From: Pseudomonas sp. S37
GTDB taxonomy: Bacteria; Pseudomonadota; Gammaproteobacteria; Pseudomonadales; Pseudomonadaceae
DNA: 64,000 nucleotides
Direction: 5' to 3'
NCBI RefSeq assembly: GCF_016658545.1
Contig: NZ_JACVZC010000012.1
Coordinates: 1-64,000, forward strand
Made by a program: the position numbers and the translations under genes. Each line of letters opens with the position of its first letter. The first letter of the stretch is position 1. This document shows, one piece after another, positions 58,335 to 64,000 of this stretch. The notes under the pieces are model-generated. The model made no database searches and was not told the DNA's origin. It was given only the letters and a program-made list of their open reading frames with translations.

Positions 58335-59513
58335 TCACTTGGACAGGTACCGCATCCCTTCCTCCAACCCCTGCAAGGTCAGCGGATACATCTTGTCCTC
58401 GATCAAATCCCGCACCAGATGGGTCGACGCGGTGTAGTCCCAAGCCTGTTTCGGATAGGGGTTGATCCAGATGATCTTCCTGAATTTCTCCATGAAGCGC
58501 TGTATCCACACATACCCGGCCTCTTCGTTCCAGTGCTCCACGCTGCCGCCGGGCTGGGTGATCTCGTAGGGCGCCATGGCCGCATCGCCGACGAAGATCA
58601 CTTTGTAGTCGTCGCCATACTTGTGCAGCAGGTCGAAGGTGGAAAACCGCTCCGAGGTGCGGCGCAGGTTGTTCTTCCACACCGACTCGTACACGCAGTT
58701 GTGGAAGTAGTAATACTCCAGGTGCTTGAACTCGGTCTTGCAGGCCGAGAACAGTTCTTCGCAGACCTTGATGTGGGCATCCATCGAACCGCCGATGTCG
58801 AACAGCAACAGCAGTTTCACCGTATTGCGCCGCTCGGGGCGCATTTGGATGTTCAGCAGCCCGGCGTCGCGCGCGGTGTGGTCGATGGTGCCGTCGATGT
58901 CCAGCTCTTCGGCGGCGCCTTCACGGGCGAACTTGCGCAGCCGGCGCAACGCCAGCTTGATGTTGCGCGTGCCCAGTTCAACCTGGTCGTCGAGGTTCTT
59001 GTACTCGCGCTGGTCCCACACCTTCACCGCCTTGCCCTGGCGCTTGCCGGCTTCGCCAACCCGGATGCCCTCGGGGTTGAAGCCGCCCGAGCCGAACGGG
59101 CTGGTGCCGCCGGTACCGATCCACTTGTTGCCGCCGGCGTGGCGTTCCTTTTGCTCTTCGAGGCGTTTCTTGAATGCCTCGATCAGCTTGTCCAGGCCGC
59201 CCAGCGACTGGATCTGTGCGCGCTCTTCGTCCGTCAGCGAGCGCTCGAACTCCTTGCGCAGCCAGTCTTCCGGGATCAGCGCCTCGATGTGCCGGTCGAG
59301 GTTTTCCAGGCCCTTGAAGTAGGCGGCGAAGGCCCGGTCGAACTTGTCGAAGTGGCGTTCATCCTTCACCAGGATGGCGCGGGCGAGGTAATAGAACTCG
59401 TCCATGTCGGCGAACACCACGTGCTTTTGCAGGGCGTGGTGCAGGTCGAGCAGTTCACGCACCGACACCGGCACCTTGGCCGCACGCATTTCATTGAACA
59501 GGTTGAGCAGCAT
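58335..59513 (-). CDS. VWA-domain protein (CoxE/YehP-like)
   Basis: A 392-residue protein with a C-terminal von Willebrand A domain; the MIDAS motif is LLFDIGGSMDAH (about 237-248), with Thr and Asp partners at FVGDAAM. The N-terminal half is helical and charged with a Gly-rich linker (GGNKWIGTGGTSPFGSGGFNPEG). It lies 13 bp after a MoxR ATPase gene on the same strand. MoxR/VWA pairs act as chaperones that insert metals or assemble protein complexes; the client here is unknown. Confidence 0.9.
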   Translation of the reverse strand: MLLNLFNEMRAAKVPVSVRELLDLHHALQKHVVFADMDEFYYLARAILVKDERHFDKFDRAFAAYFKGLENLDRHIEALIPEDWLRKEFERSLTDEERAQIQSLGGLDKLIEAFKKRLEEQKERHAGGNKWIGTGGTSPFGSGGFNPEGIRVGEAGKRQGKAVKVWDQREYKNLDDQVELGTRNIKLALRRLRKFAREGAAEELDIDGTIDHTARDAGLLNIQMRPERRNTVKLLLLFDIGGSMDAHIKVCEELFSACKTEFKHLEYYYFHNCVYESVWKNNLRRTSERFSTFDLLHKYGDDYKVIFVGDAAMAPYEITQPGGSVEHWNEEAGYVWIQRFMEKFRKIIWINPYPKQAWDYTASTHLVRDLIEDKMYPLTLQGLEEGMRYLSK

Positions 59514-59526
59514 GGCCCGGCTCCTG

Positions 59527-60372
59527 TCAGCGGTTGCCGCGCCGGCTCATGAAGGCCAGGCGCTCAAGCAGTTGCACGTCCTGCTCGTTCTTCACCAGCG
59601 CACCGGCCAGCGGCGGGATGGCCTTGGTCGGGTCGCGTTCGCGCAGCACCGCTTCGCCGATGTTGTCGGCCATCAGCAGCTTGAGCCAGTCGACCAGCTC
59701 GGAGGTGGACGGCTTTTTCTTCAGGCCCGGCACCTTGCGCACGTCGAAGAACACGTCCAGCGCCTCGCTGACCAGCGACTGGCTGATGTTCGGGTAGTGC
59801 ACGTCGACGATCTGCTGCAGGGTGCCGCGGTCGGGGAAGGCGATGTAGTGGAAGAAGCAGCGGCGCAGGAAGGCGTCCGGCAGCTCCTTTTCGTTGTTCG
59901 AGGTAATGATGATGATCGGGCGCTGCCTGGCCTTGATGGTCTCGTCGATTTCGTAGACGTAGAACTCCATCTTGTCGAGTTCCTGCAGCAGGTCGTTGGG
60001 GAACTCGATGTCGGCCTTGTCGATTTCGTCGATCAGCAGGATGACCCGCTCTTCAGCCTCGAAGGCTTCCCACAACTTGCCTTTCTTCAGGTAGTTGCGC
60101 ACATCGTGGACCTTGTCCACGCCCAGCTGCGAGTCGCGCAGGCGGCTGACCGCGTCGTACTCGTAGAGGCCCTGGTGGGCCTTGGTGGTGGACTTGATGT
60201 GCCAGGTGATCAGGCGCGCGCCGAACGAAGCTGCCAGCTGCTCGGCCAGCATGGTCTTGCCGGTGCCGGGCTCGCCCTTGACCAACAGCGGGCGTTCGAG
60301 GGTGATGGCCGCGTTTACTGCCAGTTTCAGGTCGTCTGTGGCGACGTAGTCGCGGGTGCCTTCGAACTTCAT
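59527..60372 (-). CDS. MoxR-family AAA+ ATPase
   Basis: A 281-residue AAA+ ATPase: Walker A GEPGTGKT (about 33-40), Walker B ILLIDEIDKAD (about 110-120), sensor 1 IIITSNNEKELPDAF and arginine finger RRCFFHYI. The C-terminal lid is at about 190-275. With the VWA gene downstream it forms a MoxR-VWA chaperone pair, whose client is not in the operon. Confidence 0.92.
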   Translation of the reverse strand: MKFEGTRDYVATDDLKLAVNAAITLERPLLVKGEPGTGKTMLAEQLAASFGARLITWHIKSTTKAHQGLYEYDAVSRLRDSQLGVDKVHDVRNYLKKGKLWEAFEAEERVILLIDEIDKADIEFPNDLLQELDKMEFYVYEIDETIKARQRPIIIITSNNEKELPDAFLRRCFFHYIAFPDRGTLQQIVDVHYPNISQSLVSEALDVFFDVRKVPGLKKKPSTSELVDWLKLLMADNIGEAVLRERDPTKAIPPLAGALVKNEQDVQLLERLAFMSRRGNR

Positions 60373-60392
60373 GGGGGCTGTCCTCTGTTGTA

Positions 60393-60489
60393 AGCCTGTT
60401 CGGGCCCTTTCGCGGGTGAACCCGCTCCTACAAGGGGATTGCGATCCCTGTGTAGGAGCGGGTTCACCCGCGAAAGGGCCTGAACAGGC
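60393..60489. repeat. Inverted REP pair
   Basis: REP units at 60393-60433 and 60449-60489 of the TCCTACA subtype, upstream of the moxR-type gene. Confidence 0.85.
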
Positions 60490-60586
60490 AGCACATAATC
60501 TGGATTTGTTACCGACTATAACGCGGGCCCAAGCGGCTGCAAACGCAGACCGGGTATTCAGTCCCTGAATGCCCCGTCACGCCCGC

Positions 60587-61660
60587 TCAGTCAGACTTCG
60601 GCGCCGGTTGCTCATAACGCGCATTGAACGCCTGGATAAACCCGTTGCGCAGGATCTGCAAAAACGCCTCGAAGGCGCTGATGTTCTGCTTGTGCACGCT
60701 GCCACTGAGCTCCACCCGGGTGGCGAACTGGTTTTTCGGCTGGTTCTTCAACACTGTCTCGGTAGCGCCCACCAGTGCTTCCCACACCGAGCGGAAGAAG
60801 CCTTTGTCCTTTTCCTGCACGTCCTGTTGCCAGTCGAACACATCCACATCGCGCAGCAGCGGCTTGATGTAGCCGTTCAGCCGGCCATTCTCTGCCTGCG
60901 CTTCGATCACCACATCGCCGTGCCCGGCATTGAAATCGAACTTGCCATAGGCGCTGGCGAAGTCGTTCAGCTGGCGCAGCTCGATGCCGGTGGCGCGCAG
61001 GCGGAACTCGAAGTCATCGAAATCGCTGAACGGGTCGAACGTGGCGCGGCTTTCCACCTTGGCATCGCCGGCTATCAGGGCAGTGCCCTCGAAGCTGGCA
61101 TCGCGCCGGCCCTTCTGGTCGCGCACATTGGTCAGGTTGCGGATATCGGCGTCCAGCCGGGTGGCCTTGAGGTCGACCGGCGGCTTGGAGTTGAAGTTGC
61201 GAAAGGTCAGGGTGCCGTCTTCGATGTGCACTTCGTTGAGGGTAATCGGCAGCAGCTTGTCCAGTTGCTGGCGCCAGTCGGTGCCCTGGCCGGTCTGCGA
61301 GGCCTGCTTGCTGCCGCCGTCGACAAAGTTCAGCTCGGGGCGCACGAAGGTCACCTTGGCCACAACGGCCTTGTCGTAAAGCAGCGAATGCCAGCTCACC
61401 GACAGGTCGATCAGCGGTGCGTCGAGCAGCGGCACCGGCACCTTGCCGCTGGTCTTGATGATCTTCAGCCCGTTGATCTTGTACGCCCCACGCCACCAGG
61501 CCAGGTCTACGTCGGCCACCTGGCCGCGGTAGTCGCCCATGTCGGCCAGTTTGTCGTTGAGGTAGTCGCGCACCAGGTAGGGCAGGGCCAGGTGCAGTGC
61601 CACCAGCACCACCACCAGGCTGGCCAGGCCGATCAGCGGCCAGCGATAACGGGCTCTCAT
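60587..61660 (-). CDS. DUF748-type (AsmA-like) envelope protein
   Basis: A 357-residue protein with an N-terminal membrane anchor (YRWPLIGLASLVVVLVALHLAL, 5-26) and a long beta-rich periplasmic region. AWWRGAYKINGLKIIKTSGKVPVPLLDAPLIDLSVSWHSLL is typical of DUF748/AsmA-like proteins, which belong to the repeating beta-groove family linked to lipid transport or outer-membrane integrity. The ATG at 61660 gives the membrane anchor at once; the frame to 61735 adds 25 unlikely residues. It is divergent from cysK. Confidence 0.83.
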   Translation of the reverse strand: MRARYRWPLIGLASLVVVLVALHLALPYLVRDYLNDKLADMGDYRGQVADVDLAWWRGAYKINGLKIIKTSGKVPVPLLDAPLIDLSVSWHSLLYDKAVVAKVTFVRPELNFVDGGSKQASQTGQGTDWRQQLDKLLPITLNEVHIEDGTLTFRNFNSKPPVDLKATRLDADIRNLTNVRDQKGRRDASFEGTALIAGDAKVESRATFDPFSDFDDFEFRLRATGIELRQLNDFASAYGKFDFNAGHGDVVIEAQAENGRLNGYIKPLLRDVDVFDWQQDVQEKDKGFFRSVWEALVGATETVLKNQPKNQFATRVELSGSVHKQNISAFEAFLQILRNGFIQAFNARYEQPAPKSD

Positions 61661-61794
61661 CGGGGTGTCTCCAATGCGGGATGTGCGGTTGACCGCATTG
61701 CGCCCGGCCGAGTTCGAACAGGCTTTACTGGCCACTGGCCGAGGCTTACCCTTGAGGTCTTTCCCTGCTTGTTTTCATGCCAAGGACCCCTGCC

Positions 61795-62769
61795 ATGAGC
61801 CGTATCTTTGCAGACAATGCCCACTCCATCGGCAACACGCCGCTGGTGCAGATCAACCGCATCGCGCCGCGCGGCGTGACCATCCTGGCCAAGATCGAAG
61901 GGCGTAACCCGGGTTACTCGGTCAAGTGCCGCATTGGCGCGAACATGGTCTGGGAGGCCGAAAGCAGCGGCAAGCTCAAGCCGGGCATGACCATTGTCGA
62001 GCCCACCTCGGGCAACACCGGCATCGGCCTGGCCTTTGTCGCCGCCGCCCGCGGCTACAAGTTGATGTTGACCATGCCCGCCTCGATGAGCCTGGAGCGG
62101 CGCAAGGTGCTGAAGGCGCTGGGCGCCGAACTGGTGCTGACCGAGCCGGCCAAGGGCATGAAGGGGGCGATCGAAAAGGCCAACGAAATCGTCGCCTCCG
62201 ACCCGGCGCAGTACTTCCTGCCGGGCCAGTTCGAAAACCCGGCCAACCCGGCCATCCACGAAAAAACCACCGGCCCGGAAATCTGGAACGACACCGACGG
62301 CGCGGTCGATGTGCTGGTCGCAGGCGTGGGCACCGGCGGTACCATCACCGGTGTGTCGCGGTACATCAAGCATACCCAAGGCAAGGCGATCACTTCGGTG
62401 GCCGTGGAGCCGGTCGCGTCGCCACTGATTACCCAGACCCTGGCCGGTGAAGAACTTGCGCCAAGCCCGCACAAGATCCAGGGTATCGGAGCCGGCTTTG
62501 TGCCGAAAAACCTCGACTTGTCGATTGTCGACCAGGTAGTGACTGTGACCGACGAAGAGTCCAAGGCCATGGCCATTCGCCTGATGCAGGAGGAGGGCAT
62601 TCTGTGCGGCATTTCCTGTGGTGCGGCCATGGCCGCAGCCGTGCGGCTGGCAGAAAAGCCGGAAATGCAAGGTAAGACCATCGTCGTAATCCTGCCCGAT
62701 TCGGGCGAGCGCTACCTGTCGAGCATGTTGTTCAGCGACCTGTTCAGCGAGCAGGAAAACCAGCAGTAA
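61795..62769 (+). CDS. cysK: Cysteine synthase A
   Basis: A 324-residue PLP enzyme that makes cysteine from O-acetylserine and sulfide. The PLP lysine is Lys44 (NPGYSVKCR) and the substrate loop TSGNTGIG (71-78); [12 protein letters not shown] binds the PLP phosphate. Length and motifs fit CysK rather than the shorter CysM. The ATG at 61795 begins the conserved [20 protein letters not shown]-rich inverted repeat lies downstream at 62835-62871. Confidence 0.9.
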   Translation: MSRIFADNAHSIGNTPLVQINRIAPRGVTILAKIEGRNPGYSVKCRIGANMVWEAESSGKLKPGMTIVEPTSGNTGIGLAFVAAARGYKLMLTMPASMSLERRKVLKALGAELVLTEPAKGMKGAIEKANEIVASDPAQYFLPGQFENPANPAIHEKTTGPEIWNDTDGAVDVLVAGVGTGGTITGVSRYIKHTQGKAITSVAVEPVASPLITQTLAGEELAPSPHKIQGIGAGFVPKNLDLSIVDQVVTVTDEESKAMAIRLMQEEGILCGISCGAAMAAAVRLAEKPEMQGKTIVVILPDSGERYLSSMLFSDLFSEQENQQ

Positions 62770-62834
62770 TCAGCCTTGCCGCTGATTCGGCGCAATGTTC
62801 GGCGGCCTGGTTTATTGCAAAATCTTCATGAATG

Positions 62835-62876
62835 CGATCCCGCCCGGGTTGTTTGTACCGCGGCGGGATCGGTTTA
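62835..62876 (+). terminator. Hairpin between cysK and lpxO, possible terminator or leader structure
   Basis: CGATCCCGCC (62835-62844) and GGCGGGATCG (62862-62871) form a perfect 10-bp stem with a 17-nt loop, followed only by GTTTATG. The weak T-run makes it a doubtful terminator; it could be a leader structure of lpxO. Confidence 0.45.
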
Positions 62877-62941
62877 TGATGGCAGGATGATTTTCAGGAG
62901 AGCAGGCCGCGCAGCCCTGTCTCTTCCCCAAGGAGTGACGC

Positions 62942-63877
62942 ATGACCTTATCCTTTGCAGCCAAGGCGGGTGTCTTGCTGGTGTTTTTCGGCAGCGTGCT
63001 GTTCGTGCACCTGCGCGGCAAGGCGCGCCTGCCGGTGTTGCGCCAGTTCGTCAACCATTCGGCGTTGTTCGCCCCCTATAACGCCTTGATGTACCTGTTT
63101 TCCGGCGTGCCGTCCAAGCCTTACCTGGACCGCCAGCGCTTCCCCGAGCTGGACGTGCTGAAAGACAACTGGCAGGAAATCCGCGAAGAGGCCATGCGCC
63201 TGTTCGACGAGGGCTATATTCGCGCTGCCGAAAAGGACAACGACGCCGGCTTTGGTTCGTTCTTCAAGAAGGGCTGGAAGCGCTTTTACCTGAAATGGTA
63301 CGACAAGCCGCTGCCTTCGGCCGAAGCCCTGTGCCCGCGCACGGTCGAGCTGGTCAGCAGCATCCCCAACGTCAAGGGCGCGATGTTTGCCCTGTTGCCC
63401 GGTGGCAGCCACCTGAACCCGCACCGCGACCCGTTCGCCGGTTCCCTGCGCTATCACCTGGGCTTGTCCACGCCGAACTCCGATGCCTGCCGCATTTACG
63501 TCGACGGTGAGCAATACGCCTGGCGTGACGGTGAAGACGTGATGTTCGACGAAACCTACGTGCACTGGGTAAAGAACGAGACCGACGTGACCCGGGTGAT
63601 CCTGTTCTGCGACATCGAACGGCCGCTGATCAGCCCGCTGATGACCCGCATCAACCGCAAGGTCAGCGCCTTCCTCGGCCGCGCCACCGCGCCGCAGAAC
63701 ACCGATGACGAGCGCGTGGGCGGGATCAACCAGGCGTATGCCTGGAGCAAGCGCTTCAGCAACAAGATCAGCACCCACGTGAAGCAGTTCAAACGCGCCA
63801 ACCCCAAGGCCTACCGCGTGCTGCGGCCGGTGCTGGCGGTGGTGGTGGCGTATCTGCTGTATCGCTGGTTGTTCTGA
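62942..63877 (+). CDS. lpxO: Lipid A 2-hydroxylase (LpxO-type aspartyl/asparaginyl beta-hydroxylase)
   Basis: A 311-residue Fe(II)/2-oxoglutarate dioxygenase. The iron triad is His161, Asp163 (LNPHRDPF) and His208 (YVHWVKN); Arg170 is placed to bind 2-oxoglutarate. An N-terminal hydrophobic segment (9-23, AGVLLVFFGSVLFVH) and a C-terminal one (295-311) fit an inner-membrane enzyme acting on lipid A acyl chains. AAGGAG precedes the ATG. Other beta-hydroxylases of this family share the motifs, so the LpxO name is likely but not certain. Confidence 0.88.
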   Translation: MTLSFAAKAGVLLVFFGSVLFVHLRGKARLPVLRQFVNHSALFAPYNALMYLFSGVPSKPYLDRQRFPELDVLKDNWQEIREEAMRLFDEGYIRAAEKDNDAGFGSFFKKGWKRFYLKWYDKPLPSAEALCPRTVELVSSIPNVKGAMFALLPGGSHLNPHRDPFAGSLRYHLGLSTPNSDACRIYVDGEQYAWRDGEDVMFDETYVHWVKNETDVTRVILFCDIERPLISPLMTRINRKVSAFLGRATAPQNTDDERVGGINQAYAWSKRFSNKISTHVKQFKRANPKAYRVLRPVLAVVVAYLLYRWLF

Positions 63878-63883
63878 TCGCAG

Positions 63884-63932
63884 CCCGGGCCTCTTCTCGG
63901 GCGTGCACGCGAAGAGGTCCGAACAGGCTATT
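63884..63932. repeat. Degenerate REP-like hairpin
   Basis: CGGGCCTCTTCTCGGGCGTGCACGCGAAGAGGTCCG keeps the REP arms (CCTCTTC/GAAGAGG) but the core is altered. The last 68 bases of the window show no gene. Confidence 0.55.
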
Positions 63933-64000
63933 GCCCAACACTAGATTCACCGCTATATTCCGAAACACTTCTCTTCTTTGAAGACCGACCTGATCATGCC

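Overview
The window is about 64 kb of a Pseudomonas chromosome, most likely of the P. putida group. The evidence is the dense scatter of the roughly 35-bp P. putida-type REP element (core TTCGCGGGTAAACCCGCTCC) in at least 20 intergenic sites, the high-GC codon use, a XenA old yellow enzyme carrying the known P. putida active-site residues, and a gene order (mqo, xenA, hydroxyproline genes, araC) that I remember from P. putida genomes. I saw no rRNA, tRNA or CRISPR array. The first ~50 bases are a G/C homopolymer that looks like an assembly or sequencing artefact.

Layout. 0.2-1.1 kb: small Pseudomonas-type ORFans, including a translationally coupled DUF3077 pair. 1.4-2.6 kb: an orphan STAND/AAA-like ATPase behind a nested palindromic operator. 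2.7-5.8 kb: LysE exporter, YhfL-like lipoprotein, and a LysR regulator paired with a proline-racemase-superfamily enzyme of unusual Ser/Cys active site. 6.1-10.3 kb: an iron-uptake unit of ECF sigma factor, anti-sigma FecR and TonB receptor. 10.6-13.7 kb: malate:quinone oxidoreductase with an N-terminal signal peptide, then a periplasmic His-rich helical protein overlapping a four-cysteine wHTH regulator. 13.9-15.3 kb: ArsR regulator divergent from xenA across a perfect operator palindrome.

15.5-23.2 kb: the full trans-4-hydroxy-L-proline catabolic operon (permease, 2-epimerase, Pyr4H2C deaminase, 2-oxoglutarate-semialdehyde dehydrogenase, D-hydroxyproline dehydrogenase) with a divergent PAS-AraC regulator. 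24.2-30.5 kb: a molybdenum group of LysR, moaB, moaA, a bestrophin and an FdhF/YdeP oxidoreductase, whose promoters share a GACGCCCC motif. 30.6-41.9 kb: Lrp with a Cys/Met PLP enzyme, EptA, RNase D-ycgL-hydroxyacid dehydrogenase, nitroreductase, YcgN, a degenerate gluzincin-like protein, and a GabP-type permease.

42.1-48.2 kb: a second GntR-controlled set (FAD oxidoreductase, MFS porter, DapA-family lyase, aldehyde dehydrogenase) that repeats the enzyme logic of the hydroxyproline operon without an epimerase; its substrate is unknown. 48.4-53.9 kb: housekeeping genes (SPOUT methylase, YajD, oligopeptidase B, glutamine amidotransferase and small membrane proteins). 53.9-55.6 kb: an orphan type VI secretion module of Hcp, a DUF4225 protein and a small membrane protein, joined by ATGA overlaps; the DUF4225 gene is split by a 141-bp MITE, and removing 143 bp restores one frame. 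55.9-63.9 kb: PxpABC 5-oxoprolinase, MoxR/VWA pair, a DUF748 protein, cysteine synthase and LpxO.
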